Of a stretch of DNA of 64,000 nucleotides, positions 52,122 to 61,408 are shown one piece after another. Within the stretch, counting starts at the first letter, position 1. Each line of letters opens with the position of its first letter. The stretch lies in assembly GCF_032925565.1 (NCBI RefSeq), contig NZ_CP136708.1, positions 1,364,001 through 1,428,000 on the forward strand, given 5' to 3'. Under the pieces are notes generated by a model. That model worked only from the letters and a program-made list of their open reading frames with translations, was not told where the DNA came from and searched no databases. The translations under genes were made by a program, and so were the position numbers. This stretch comes from Alteromonas sp. CI.11.F.A3. GTDB lineage: Bacteria > Pseudomonadota > Gammaproteobacteria > Enterobacterales > Alteromonadaceae.

Positions 52122-54128
52122 TCAAGCATTTCGCACTAGCATCAATTGCGTCACCATCGTCAATACATCAGCATAGCGGCAATGTTCACAGTGGCCAAAA
52201 CCAGTTACCTGTCTTACTTTTAAGCGGGTGAATAAAGGCATAGTCATGCCTGTCAAAAACCTACAATAGATAGACGTTGTGATAGTGTCGCTAAATTTTC
52301 CCTGTAAATGAAAGTCTAGTGCTTGCATTGCCTCAGACACTTGAGTTTCATCTGGCATAGCGATGGGGGCAGAGTAATCTAGTTTGGCCACTTTACCATT
52401 GCACACACTGCAATGGCCGCATGCTTTTGGCGCCTGTTGGTCATCAAAATAGGCCGATAAGTTATAGTTTAAACAGCTATTAAGCTCGAAGAACCGTACC
52501 AGAGCAGCAATACGTTTTACTTCTTTAAGCTCATTTTCAGCAAAATACCGGGCTAAGCTTTCTGATAGATCATCTGCTAACAGTGCTTGTTGATTCACCT
52601 CGTAAACATCGGTGATTAAACGCGACGCGAGTTCGATATGATTATGTTCGTGTAAATATTCTAACGCCGTCACCACTCTTGAACGCTCGGCGCCGTAATG
52701 CTCAAAAATACTGTCAAAATTCACTACGCCCCATACTTTTTTCATATCGGTATGGGTGAAAACGGCGTTTAGGAAATCGCTTCGTTCTTTACTAAATAAG
52801 TTGAGAATATCGGTTTTTTCGGTATTAAAGCGGTATTTGAATTCAGCAAAATAGGCGTATAACGGACGGATAACTTTGGCTAGTTCCAACTGTACTAACA
52901 GCGTTTTAAGGGGCAGCTGACGAATATTACTTAACGTCGATAAGCTATTAATTTGTGTTTCCCATTGATACATACCTTTGTCCGATGCACTGTTTACAGT
53001 ACTGCCTGAAGTGCCAGAGACTTGCTCTGGCGCTTGACTGGCAATGTCCTTAATTACCCGCTCAATAGCGGACTGGTCTGGCGTATCGCCATAAACAAAG
53101 TTTTCGATAGTTACCAGACCATCAAGGTTAGCCAGCACCGTGCAGTTGGCGTTTTGACCGTCGCGCCCACCACGGCCAATTTCTTGGCTGTAGTTCTCTA
53201 TAGACTTAGGCAAATCGTAATGCACAACAAAACGAATGTCAGATTTATCAATGCCCATGCCAAACGCAATGGTGGCCACTACCACTTGTAGCTTGTTCGT
53301 CATGAAATCTTGTTGAATGTTCTGGCGAACATCACTATCTAGCCCCGCGTGATATGCACTTGCTGCACAGCCGTTTTGTTGTAAATAGCGGGCCACTTGT
53401 TCAGCGGTTTGTTGCAACGTGACATATACAATACCCGCACCTTGTTGAAGTTGAAGCTCGTTTAATAGCGCTTGGTTTTTATTTGCTTCTACCACCGGCA
53501 GCACATTCAAATTAAGGTTTGGGCGGTAGAAACCGGTTTGGACAATATTCTCGGGCGCAATATCAAACCGGCGTGCCATATCGAGTTTCACTTTTTTAGT
53601 GGCCGTTGCGGTTAGCAGCAGCACTAAAGGGATATTTAATTCTTGTTGATAGGCTGGCAGTTTCAAATAATCAGGGCGAAAGTTGTGCCCCCATTCAGAG
53701 ATACAGTGTGCTTCGTCGATGACCAACATTGAAACCGCAACAGACTCTATAAATTGCCTGAAACGTTCGTTCTTAAAACGTTCTACCGACACCATTAAAA
53801 TTTTACACTCACCAGAGCGAACATCGTTCATGACTTGCTTATTTTGCTCAGCAGTTAGTGTTGAATCGATGCTCGCGGCAGCAATGCCTTTGCTATGTAG
53901 AAAAGCGAGCTGATCTTTCATTAAGGCTAATAACGGGGATACCACTAATGTTAAATTAGGCAGTTGGGTTGCCACAAACTGATAACACAACGACTTGCCA
54001 GAGCCGGTAGGGAATATGGCAAGCGATGAGCGCTGATTTAACAGACCTTCTACAACCTCTTGCTGGCCGGAACGAAACGAGGGAAATCCAAACAGGTTTT
54101 GTAATAGTGAAGAGTAGTCTGTGGTCAT
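52122..54128 (-). CDS. recQ: RecQ family ATP-dependent DNA helicase
   Basis: 668 residues. Walker A FPTGSGKSLCYQ, DEAH box IDEAHCISEWGHNFRPDY, motif IV to VI through QEIGRGGRDG, and a zinc-binding region with ACGHCSVCNGK near residue 585. A C-terminal HRDC domain is not evident, so it may be the shorter RecQ1-like group. It unwinds DNA in recombination and replication-fork repair. It is a single gene. A main recQ elsewhere in the genome is possible. Confidence 0.88.
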   Translation of the reverse strand: MTTDYSSLLQNLFGFPSFRSGQQEVVEGLLNQRSSLAIFPTGSGKSLCYQFVATQLPNLTLVVSPLLALMKDQLAFLHSKGIAAASIDSTLTAEQNKQVMNDVRSGECKILMVSVERFKNERFRQFIESVAVSMLVIDEAHCISEWGHNFRPDYLKLPAYQQELNIPLVLLLTATATKKVKLDMARRFDIAPENIVQTGFYRPNLNLNVLPVVEANKNQALLNELQLQQGAGIVYVTLQQTAEQVARYLQQNGCAASAYHAGLDSDVRQNIQQDFMTNKLQVVVATIAFGMGIDKSDIRFVVHYDLPKSIENYSQEIGRGGRDGQNANCTVLANLDGLVTIENFVYGDTPDQSAIERVIKDIASQAPEQVSGTSGSTVNSASDKGMYQWETQINSLSTLSNIRQLPLKTLLVQLELAKVIRPLYAYFAEFKYRFNTEKTDILNLFSKERSDFLNAVFTHTDMKKVWGVVNFDSIFEHYGAERSRVVTALEYLHEHNHIELASRLITDVYEVNQQALLADDLSESLARYFAENELKEVKRIAALVRFFELNSCLNYNLSAYFDDQQAPKACGHCSVCNGKVAKLDYSAPIAMPDETQVSEAMQALDFHLQGKFSDTITTSIYCRFLTGMTMPLFTRLKVRQVTGFGHCEHCRYADVLTMVTQLMLVRNA

Positions 54129-54199
54129 TTAGCTGCGCATAGCCTTAAAGTATTTGAGGTTATGATACAGTAAGTAGCAGCATCTTTGTGCCTTCAACA

Positions 54200-55156
54200 T
54201 CAACTTCCCCTCAAATCCTCTGGCGTGTTATCTGCTACCACGGCATCTCGTTCACCCATAGGTTTGTCTTCGCCTACGGTGCTGTCTGCCGAGGTTTGAA
54301 GCTCAATGGACGAGTTTACTTCCGCGCCAATAAGTATGATATAAGCGCTTAAGTACAGCCACATAAGTAGAATAATAATGCCACCTACCGAACCGTAGGT
54401 TTTGTTGTAACTGGCGAATTCATTCAAATAAATAGAAAACCCATACGATGCGGCAATCCACAATAAGGTAGCGAATAACGACCCCGGTGTAACCCATCGC
54501 CACTGCGCTGAACGCCTATGGGGTGCGTAACGGTATAGTGCCGATAGGCCGATGTTAAAGAGCAATAGCAACACAGGCCAGGTTATCCATGAAGCTTGCT
54601 TAAAGCTTATTAAGCCGCCAGACACCCAACTTATCATTTCTGGCAGTACCGTAATGCAAACTAGCGCAACAATAACGGTAGCTATCATACTGATGGTGCC
54701 GGTTATGCGGGCAAGCAAGCCTTTAAAAAAGCCTCTGCCATTATCTTCGATGTAGGTAATGTTACATGCGGTAATAAGTGCGTTGGCACCTTTGCTACTA
54801 CTCCACAATGATAAAAAGAGCGTAAGAAAGAAGCCCCAACCCAGTGCTGAATTCGATTTTTGGGTAAGATTTTTAAGCTGTTCTTCAATAATATAGCTAC
54901 TATCGCTAGGTACTACGTTAACCAATAAGGCCATGTGGCTTTGTAATTCTTCCGGCGACACCATTAAGCCATATAAAGAAATGGTTGCACCAAGAAGTGG
55001 GAATATTGCCAGCAAGCAATAGAATGCAACGCCTGCGGCAATAAGAGGAATGTTATGGCTTTGGATATTGGTAAAGGTTCGTTTAACAATACTCCACCAG
55101 TTTTTTAGCGTTAATCCCAAAGCAGATTCTGCTTGAGTAGATTGCGTCGTGCTCAT
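54200..55156 (-). CDS. YihY/BrkB family membrane protein
   Basis: 318 residues from ATG 55156, with GGAA upstream; the frame extends to 55324 into the uvrA-like gene without support. Six or so membrane segments with the YihY/RNase BN-type pattern (AAGVAFYCLLAIFPLLGATISLYGL, LWLYLSAYIILIGAEVNSSIE). Once mistaken for RNase BN, these proteins have no proven function and are probably inner-membrane transporters or lipid-related proteins. A hydrophilic tail follows. It lies 125 bases after the uvrA-like stop. Confidence 0.88.
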   Translation of the reverse strand: MSTTQSTQAESALGLTLKNWWSIVKRTFTNIQSHNIPLIAAGVAFYCLLAIFPLLGATISLYGLMVSPEELQSHMALLVNVVPSDSSYIIEEQLKNLTQKSNSALGWGFFLTLFLSLWSSSKGANALITACNITYIEDNGRGFFKGLLARITGTISMIATVIVALVCITVLPEMISWVSGGLISFKQASWITWPVLLLLFNIGLSALYRYAPHRRSAQWRWVTPGSLFATLLWIAASYGFSIYLNEFASYNKTYGSVGGIIILLMWLYLSAYIILIGAEVNSSIELQTSADSTVGEDKPMGERDAVVADNTPEDLRGS

Positions 55157-55281
55157 GTAATTCCGTTCACTTTGCCCTTTGATAACGTTTATACAGTGCG
55201 CAGTACCAGTCAGATTATAAAAAAAACTGCTAGCTCGTTTGTACTTACGATTAACACGCACCAGTATCGCATCTAGCAATA

Positions 55282-57828
55282 CTAAGTTGGCGTGATAAAC
55301 GGGGCTGTTTTGCTTCTTGAGCAACTAGCAACATTTTTAGGTGTACCGCAAACGACTATTTTTCCACCCGCATCACCCGCACCAGGGCCGATATCTATTA
55401 CGTAATCACTGGCCGAAGCAACCTGCATATTGTGCTCTACCATTACCACGCTGCTGCCTTCATCCACTAACGTATTTAAATGCTTCATGAGTAGTGCGAT
55501 ATCAGCGGGGTGAAGCCCAGTAGTAGGTTCATCTAGTACATAAAGTGTGTGTTTCTTTTCGGCGCGTTTTAACTCTGTAGCGAGCTTTATTCGCTGTGCT
55601 TCGCCGCCTGAAAGTTCGGTGGCGGGCTGGCCCAATCGTAAGTACCCTAAACCTACTTTCATCAGTGCATCGAGTGCACGATAGATAGGGGCTTCATTAG
55701 CAAATATACTATGGGCTTCGGCAACAGTTAGCGACAGTACATCAGCTATCGATAAGTCGTTCCAGGTAATGTCTAGGGTATCTTGGTTGTAGCGTTTTGT
55801 GTCGCACACGGGGCAGGGGGAATACACCGATGGCATAAAGAGTAATTCTACCGACACATAGCCTACACCCTCGCAATTAGCGCACCTTCCTTTGGTGGTA
55901 TTAAACGAAAATCGCCCTGCGTCGTAGCGTCGTTTCTTCGCTAATGGCGTGGCGGCAAACAGTTTACGTACATGGTCGAACAAGCCTGTGTAAGTCGCTA
56001 AATTCGAACGGGGCGTTCTGCCAATTGGTGATTGGTTGACTACCACCAACCGCTTTATTTGTTCGGCATCACTTTTATTCGCACTATCAATATAGCCACC
56101 AACGGCTTTATCATCGTTGCTTTCCAACAGCGTGGCTTCGGTAATATCGGTCGCTGTTTTTTTAATGGGGGCGTTTTTAACCGCTGCGTTTTTATCTGAA
56201 GCTTTACTCGCATCAAGTGACGCTTTCACCAATTCCACCAAAGCATGACTCACTAAGCTCGACTTACCGGAACCCGACACGCCGGTTACCGTGGTAATAG
56301 TACCTAGTGGAAAGGCGCAGTCGATATTTTCAAGATTATTTTTGGTAATGGCTTTTAATGACAACCAACCTTTCGGTGCGCGGTTATGGTGCTTAAGGGC
56401 TAATGCGTTATCGAAAAGATACTGCGAGGTTATTGAATTAGATGCTTGCTGCAACGTACCTACTGGCCCACTAAAAACTAATTCCCCGCCATTTGTGCCG
56501 GCATTCGGGCCAATATCAACAACCCAGTCGGCGTGTTTAATGACTCGCGGGTTATGTTCAACTAAAAATAAGCTATTTCCCGCTTCTACCAGTGCATCAA
56601 ATGCCTCTAGTAACGCATTTACATCGTTCGGGTGAAGGCCAGAGGATGGCTCATCCATAATATATACCACACCAAACAATTTTGATTTTATTTGGGTGGC
56701 CAGCCGTAACCGCTGTAGTTCACCTGCTGAAATCGTCGTGGTACTTCGCTCTAAGGAAAGATATCCCAATCCTAGGGCAATAATAGGTTTGATGCGCGCT
56801 ACTATGTCTTTAGCAATGTTGCGAATAACTAGTGCCCGTTCATTGTTTTGGGCTTCGGCTGTTTCAAGAAGCGTATTTAAATGTTCCACCACGTCGCTTA
56901 AAGACAGCCGAGAGAAGGCGGTGATGTCTAGGCCACAAAGTGTCACTGAAAGCGACGCTTGTTTTAACTTCTTACCTTGGCATCGTGGGCAGGTTGAAAC
57001 AGCAAGATATTGGGCGACTTTTTGCTTAACCTTTTCTTTTTGAGAAGTTTTAAAGGTTTCAAGTACATAGCGTTTAGCCCCAATAAACTTACCATTATAA
57101 CTGGCGGGTTCTCCTTCTTCCTTGGCGGCGAGGGTTTGCGCCAAATTGTAGTTTCTGTAAACAGGCACTTGGGGGGTATCGTCGGTATACAAAATCCAAT
57201 CTCGGGTAGACTCAGGTAAGGCTTGCCATGGTATGTCGACATCAATATCTAACGATAACAAAACCCTAACTAAATTTTTTCCTTGCCACGCACCTGGCCA
57301 CGCGGCTATGGCGCCTTCTCTAATGGTGAGGGATGGGTCGGGAACAAGTTTATCTTCGGTAACATCAAATACCGTTCCAATGCCATGGCATTGCTCGCAG
57401 GCTCCCTCAACCGTATTCGGCGAGAACCCGTCTGCGTAAATGATCTTTTGACTAGCAGGGTAATCACCTGCACGGGAATACAGCATACGCAGGCTATTTG
57501 AAATGGTAGTAATACTGCCTACCGAAGAGCGAATGGAAGGAGCGCCCCTGTTTTGATGTAATCCTACAGCAGGAGGTAAACCTTCAATACTCTCTACATC
57601 GGGCGTTTCAATTTGGTCGATTAGCCTTCTAGCATAGGGGGAAACCGAATCTAGATAACGATGCTGCGCTTCCGCGTACAAGGTGCTAAAGGCGAGAGAG
57701 GACTTACCAGAGCCAGAAATGCCCGTAAAGACAACAATTTTATTACGGGGAATATCAACATCTATGTCTTTTAAGTTATGAACCCGTGCACCACGAACCT
57801 GTAAACAGTTGTTGTTAGCTTTTGTCAT
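55282..57828 (-). CDS. UvrA-like ATP-binding protein (UvrA2/excinuclease subunit A paralogue)
   Basis: 849 residues from ATG 57828, preceded by AAGGGA; shorter than UvrA (about 940). Two ABC ATPase halves: Walker A in TGISGSGKSSL near residue 34 and in TGVSGSGKSSL near 510, with LSGGEAQR signature in the second half and zinc-binding CEQC and CANC...CPVC clusters. A low-complexity insertion follows the second Walker A. UvrA2-type proteins lack much of the UvrB-binding region and are linked to resistance to DNA-binding drugs. It is divergent from a MarR-controlled efflux operon with shared operators. Confidence 0.88.
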   Translation of the reverse strand: MTKANNNCLQVRGARVHNLKDIDVDIPRNKIVVFTGISGSGKSSLAFSTLYAEAQHRYLDSVSPYARRLIDQIETPDVESIEGLPPAVGLHQNRGAPSIRSSVGSITTISNSLRMLYSRAGDYPASQKIIYADGFSPNTVEGACEQCHGIGTVFDVTEDKLVPDPSLTIREGAIAAWPGAWQGKNLVRVLLSLDIDVDIPWQALPESTRDWILYTDDTPQVPVYRNYNLAQTLAAKEEGEPASYNGKFIGAKRYVLETFKTSQKEKVKQKVAQYLAVSTCPRCQGKKLKQASLSVTLCGLDITAFSRLSLSDVVEHLNTLLETAEAQNNERALVIRNIAKDIVARIKPIIALGLGYLSLERSTTTISAGELQRLRLATQIKSKLFGVVYIMDEPSSGLHPNDVNALLEAFDALVEAGNSLFLVEHNPRVIKHADWVVDIGPNAGTNGGELVFSGPVGTLQQASNSITSQYLFDNALALKHHNRAPKGWLSLKAITKNNLENIDCAFPLGTITTVTGVSGSGKSSLVSHALVELVKASLDASKASDKNAAVKNAPIKKTATDITEATLLESNDDKAVGGYIDSANKSDAEQIKRLVVVNQSPIGRTPRSNLATYTGLFDHVRKLFAATPLAKKRRYDAGRFSFNTTKGRCANCEGVGYVSVELLFMPSVYSPCPVCDTKRYNQDTLDITWNDLSIADVLSLTVAEAHSIFANEAPIYRALDALMKVGLGYLRLGQPATELSGGEAQRIKLATELKRAEKKHTLYVLDEPTTGLHPADIALLMKHLNTLVDEGSSVVMVEHNMQVASASDYVIDIGPGAGDAGGKIVVCGTPKNVASCSRSKTAPFITPT

Positions 57829-57969
57829 GCGTCCCTTACCATCCTTACCGTTTCCAACCTTGCAAAATAGGGCGAACCTAGAATGAGTAAGGTTTAAGCT
57901 TTTATAACGATCATAAATTGGGTAGATAAATCTATTGCTAGAAGGGCTAACCCACTCCACTTAATTTAC

Positions 57970-58010
57970 TTAGCATGCTAACTAATGCTATTATACTTAG
58001 CATGCTAAGT
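57970..58010. promoter_or_regulatory. Twin palindromic operators (TTAGCATGCTAA)
   Basis: TTAGCATGCTAA at 57970-57981 and the 16-bp perfect palindrome ACTTAGCATGCTAAGT at 57995-58010, with centres 27 bases apart. They lie just before the MarR gene and 140 bases upstream of the divergent uvrA-like gene, so one regulator may act on both promoters. Confidence 0.85.
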
Positions 58011-58025
58011 AAGTTGAGGGTGTTT

Positions 58026-58526
58026 ATGTCTTCGCAAAAACCGTTTCACGAAACGTTAGATTTTACACTTATTGGAAATATGGGCCGGGTACACCGGCTA
58101 TGCCGAGAAGCCGTTACCTTAACGGTTGAGCCCTTAGGTTTAACGCAATCAAGATGGCTAGCATTAATGCACATCAATCTAATTGGGGAAGGGGTTACTC
58201 AATTAGCGCTAGCGCAAAGCTTGGGTATAGAAATGCCCTCGTTAACCCGCACGTTAAAGCAGCTTGAGCAGCAGACGCTGATTAGTCGTCAAGTTGATGG
58301 TAATGATAAACGCAGCAAAAAATTGTATTTCACTCAGGAAGGCCGTGTTGTTTTAAATTCGCTAAATGAAAAAATAGCGGACGTTAAACAGCAGTTTTAT
58401 GCAGGACTCACCCATGAACAGCTCGATGCAATGGCGCGGGTATTGTTGCAAATAGAGCAAAACGCATCAGCCTGCATTTCTCTACAGGAGAAACGTGCTA
58501 AAAGTAACACAGAGGAAGACGAATAA
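58026..58526 (+). CDS. MarR family regulator of efflux operon
   Basis: 166 residues from ATG 58026, with GAGGG upstream; an earlier in-frame start at 57975 lies inside the operator. The winged helix runs from about 45 to 105 (LALAQSLGIEMPSLTRTLKQLE, DKRSKKLYFTQEG). The sequence resembles SlyA/MarR regulators. It overlaps the next gene by one base, forming an operon with the HlyD and DUF2955 genes, and probably represses it and perhaps the uvrA-like gene. Confidence 0.92.
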   Translation: MSSQKPFHETLDFTLIGNMGRVHRLCREAVTLTVEPLGLTQSRWLALMHINLIGEGVTQLALAQSLGIEMPSLTRTLKQLEQQTLISRQVDGNDKRSKKLYFTQEGRVVLNSLNEKIADVKQQFYAGLTHEQLDAMARVLLQIEQNASACISLQEKRAKSNTEEDE

Positions 58527-59590
58527 TGACGCCTGATCAAAAATTTTCTCGCTACGTAAGGTTATCCCTAGTCGGCTTTGTGTTGATATTTATTTACTAC
58601 CTTATTGCTGACACCTTTATGCCAGTTACGCCCCAAGCGCGAATTTACCACCCTGTTGTGCAAGTAGCGCCTCAATTAAGTGGTGAAGTCACACAGGTTT
58701 TTGTTAGCAACAATCAAACGGTAAAAGCAGGCGATGTGTTGTTTCAAATTGATAGAGGGCCATACGATATAGCGTTAACCCAAGCAAAGTTAGCGTTAGA
58801 TGATGCCAAATTACAAAACAAACGGCTTGATACCAATATTAAATCGCTTGAAGCTCAAATCAAGGCGGCTAGTGCCAAGCTACACGAGCAAAAGTTACTT
58901 CAACAACGTAGTACCGCGTTATACAAGCAGCGCGCGATTTCAGAGCAAGAACTTGAGGCTATGCGGGCTAACTATGAAGCGAGTGTTGCCAATAAATCGG
59001 CGCTTGAAGCGCAGTTATCTGAGGCCTTATTGGCAAGAGGTGATTCGGGTGAAAATAACCTTACTGTTCGCCATGCCGCAAACCAGCTTGCCGAAGCCAA
59101 ACTAAATTTATCGTATACCCAAGTGCGTGCGCGAAATGATGGTGTTGTGTCTAACATGCAGTTACGTGAAGGGGCCTATGCAGTAAAAGGTAATCCGCTA
59201 CTCGCGATAGTAACCAGCGAGACCGATTTGGTAGCCGATTTTAGAGAAAAGTCGTTAATGCACATGGCCGAAAACAGTGCTGCTAAAGTGGTGTTCGATA
59301 GCTTACCTGGTGAAGTATTTGATGCGCATATTGATTCGTTTGAGGCCGGGGTTAGCGATGGCCAGTTAAGTGCAAATGGCACATTAAGCAAGACCGAAAC
59401 AAGTAATCGATGGGTGCGTGATGCTCAGCGTCAACGGGTTCACATTGTGCTACAAAAAAATGAAGACTTAGTAGAAGGTATGCCAAGCGGTGCCCGTGCC
59501 ACTGTGCAATTGTTACCTGAATCAACATTAGGCCAGTGGTTTGGTACGTTACAAATTAACGCCATTAGTTGGTTACACTACATTTACTAG
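58526..59590 (+). CDS. HlyD/EmrA-type membrane fusion protein
   Basis: 354 residues. One N-terminal membrane anchor near 12-30, a lipoyl half (VAPQLSGEVTQVFVSNNQTVKAGDVLF), a coiled-coil region, the second lipoyl half (YTQVRARNDGVVSNMQLREGAYAVKGNPLLAIV), and a barrel domain. The partner would be the DUF2955 (FUSC-like) membrane protein 10 bases downstream, an AaeAB-like arrangement for export of aromatic compounds. That role is an inference. Confidence 0.9.
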   Translation: MTPDQKFSRYVRLSLVGFVLIFIYYLIADTFMPVTPQARIYHPVVQVAPQLSGEVTQVFVSNNQTVKAGDVLFQIDRGPYDIALTQAKLALDDAKLQNKRLDTNIKSLEAQIKAASAKLHEQKLLQQRSTALYKQRAISEQELEAMRANYEASVANKSALEAQLSEALLARGDSGENNLTVRHAANQLAEAKLNLSYTQVRARNDGVVSNMQLREGAYAVKGNPLLAIVTSETDLVADFREKSLMHMAENSAAKVVFDSLPGEVFDAHIDSFEAGVSDGQLSANGTLSKTETSNRWVRDAQRQRVHIVLQKNEDLVEGMPSGARATVQLLPESTLGQWFGTLQINAISWLHYIY

Positions 59591-59600
59591 CGGAGGTTAA

Positions 59601-60650
59601 ATGTCGACAACAGTTAGCCAACGGCCGCAGTTAGATCCCAATGGTCTGCGCCAGGCATTGCGAATAGCGGGTGGTTGTACGCTTGGGTTTACCATCAGTA
59701 ACTTGATGAACTGGCCTTATGGTATTTTCTTTACGGTTTATCCCATGTTGTTGCTGGGGTTAGTACCTGTTATTAGCAAGCCAGTGATAAAGCAGTTCAT
59801 CGCCAGTGCGGGGTTTAGCGCCTTTATTGTATTGGTATTGCAAGGGCTGTTTTCCCACCTTCCAGTGGTGATGACCCTAATTGTATTTCTCTCTTTTTGT
59901 GTTTTGTTCTATCAAATGAGCAGTGGCGGCGGCTTTTTGTTTGGAGCGTTAGGTGCAGTAGGGCTTTCAATACAGCTACACTTCTCAAGCTATGTAACCG
60001 GCGTAGATACTGTATACCCGTTAATAGTGAGTAACGGTGCAGCTACGCTTTTATCAATTGTTATTGCGGTTCTCATGCATGGCATATTTCCGGATGTTGC
60101 ACCGCGCATACCTCGTGTTCCACCGCCTAAGGCGAAAGAAAGTATTCGTCACGAAGTGCTGTTATGTGCAAGTGTGGCAACCTTATCGTTTGTGGTGTTT
60201 CAAGTGCTGGATTTACAAGACTCGATATCAGCTCAGGCGTCATCGGTGCTAATTCTATTTTCACTTTGCTGGAAAGCCGCAAGTTTAGCCGGGTGGCAAC
60301 GGGCTATTGGTACACTCATTGGTTGTAATTTAGCACTGCTGGCGCAATTGTTTTTGTACAATCACAGTGATTTTTTACTTTTTCCGGTGCTTGTGTTGTG
60401 GATTTTAGCGTTCATTTTTAGCCGCTATCATATTTTAGGTGGCGGGATGCCGGGCATTGGGTTTGGTGTGCTAACCACGTTTGGTATTTTGTTTGGAAAC
60501 TCGCTAACACCCAACCAAGATTTAGTTTACAGCGCGCTTTACCGTTTTAGCTCTGTGGCCGTAGCCATTGCCCTTAGTTTGAGTGCCGTTTACGTTATGC
60601 ATCATATATTAAATCGCTTTAGCGTTACCCGTCACCATACCTATGAATAG
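59601..60650 (+). CDS. DUF2955/FUSC-like membrane protein (AaeB-like)
   Basis: 349 residues with about 9-10 hydrophobic segments in two sets. The first ends with a proline-rich PRIPRVPPPKAKESIRHE loop and the second starts near 190. This matches the DUF2955 family, related to FUSC and AaeB efflux components of the inner membrane. AaeB proteins export p-hydroxybenzoate and similar compounds with an HlyD partner, which is encoded just upstream. GAGG precedes the ATG. Confidence 0.88.
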   Translation: MSTTVSQRPQLDPNGLRQALRIAGGCTLGFTISNLMNWPYGIFFTVYPMLLLGLVPVISKPVIKQFIASAGFSAFIVLVLQGLFSHLPVVMTLIVFLSFCVLFYQMSSGGGFLFGALGAVGLSIQLHFSSYVTGVDTVYPLIVSNGAATLLSIVIAVLMHGIFPDVAPRIPRVPPPKAKESIRHEVLLCASVATLSFVVFQVLDLQDSISAQASSVLILFSLCWKAASLAGWQRAIGTLIGCNLALLAQLFLYNHSDFLLFPVLVLWILAFIFSRYHILGGGMPGIGFGVLTTFGILFGNSLTPNQDLVYSALYRFSSVAVAIALSLSAVYVMHHILNRFSVTRHHTYE

Positions 60651-60700
60651 CAAAGTAGAATGACCAAGGGCTTGAGCCGAGTGTTTATCGAAAGCGGAAA

Positions 60701-60901
60701 CTAACGGGTAAATAAGCCATACTTTTTTGCTACTTGGGTGCAAATGAACGTGGTCAAAAAAACGACCACAATCACCAAGAGCGTTTTAGCATTCTCTAAA
60801 GGCCAGATCATTTCTACAATCTTTACGGTGGTTACGGTGATAACAATAATACATGCCATTAAAAGGGTATAGCTTATAATCTGTTTAATATTCTTCAGCA
60901 T
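60701..60901 (-). CDS. Candidate immunity protein of a bacteriocin-like peptide
   Basis: 66 residues from ATG 60901, with AGGAG seven bases upstream, so it is translated. Two membrane segments at about 9-31 and 40-57, with a basic end (KKYGLFTR). It lies 34 bases downstream of the double-glycine peptide gene on the same strand, the position of an immunity protein in class II bacteriocin and microcin loci. No family is recognised, so the role is an inference from size, membrane segments and position. Confidence 0.55.
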   Translation of the reverse strand: MLKNIKQIISYTLLMACIIVITVTTVKIVEMIWPLENAKTLLVIVVVFLTTFICTQVAKKYGLFTR

Positions 60902-60915
60902 ATTGGCTCCTAATA

Positions 60916-60931
60916 AGGGGCCTTAGCCCCT
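60916..60931 (-). promoter_or_regulatory. Small hairpin between peptide and immunity genes
   Basis: AGGGGC and GCCCCT pair with a four-base loop, just after the peptide stop and before the next ribosome site. No long U tract follows, so it may be an attenuator that sets the ratio of peptide to immunity protein. Confidence 0.5.
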
Positions 60932-60935
60932 AAAA

Positions 60936-61175
60936 TTACTCATCAGTTGTGGATGTGGTGCGCTCGGACATCTTGTCGCCAACTTTACTACCTGCATATC
61001 CTAACCCACCAGAAATAGCACCTATAGCAGCACCAACCCAGCCACCACCACGGACACCGCCTAGAGCTCCAGCTCCCATTGATGCAGCTAATCCTGCTAC
61101 GCTAAAATCGCCCCAGCAATGTTCTGCGTAACCGCCTGATACAAGGTTTACCTCATTATTCGTAAGCACTTCCAT
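60936..61175 (-). CDS. Double-glycine leader bacteriocin-like peptide
   Basis: 79 residues. A short leader MEVLTNNEVNLVSGG (residues 1-15) with the class II form 'L...E...VSGG' precedes a 64-residue core. The core is glycine-rich with GxxxG spacing (GLAASMGAGALGGVRGGGWVGAAIGAISGGLGYAG is the central pattern, given here in parts: GLAASMGAGALGG, GWVGAAIGAISGG) and ends hydrophilic. AAGGAA precedes the ATG. Such peptides are cut after GG by a C39-peptidase ABC exporter; none is in the window. The next gene is a candidate immunity protein. Confidence 0.75.
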   Translation of the reverse strand: MEVLTNNEVNLVSGGYAEHCWGDFSVAGLAASMGAGALGGVRGGGWVGAAIGAISGGLGYAGSKVGDKMSERTTSTTDE

Positions 61176-61350
61176 TATTAATTCCTTCTAAAAGTGTTAA
61201 CCCAAAAGTGGGAGTACTTAGAATACTCATGCTTGCTAACAAAGGTACCTGACCTTGGGAATAGTTCTTGTTATATACAAAAACGAAATACGGTTTTATG
61301 GCATGTGATTTTGTAATGTAATTTTGGCTGCTAATATTGCTAGCATATAA

Positions 61351-61386
61351 AAAATGCCGGATGTTTTCACATCCGGCATTTTTTTT
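61351..61386 (-). terminator. Strong terminator of the TonB receptor gene
   Basis: ATGCCGGATGT (61354-61364) pairs with ACATCCGGCAT (61369-61379), with a four-base loop and A/T flanks. Read on the minus strand, a U tract follows. The plus strand also has a T run. Confidence 0.9.
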
Positions 61387-61408
61387 GAGTTTTAACTTAC
61401 AAGATTAA

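Noticed and set aside
56696..57043. 115-residue plus-strand frame in the UvrA-like gene
   Set aside because: Antisense shadow of a clear ABC ATPase.
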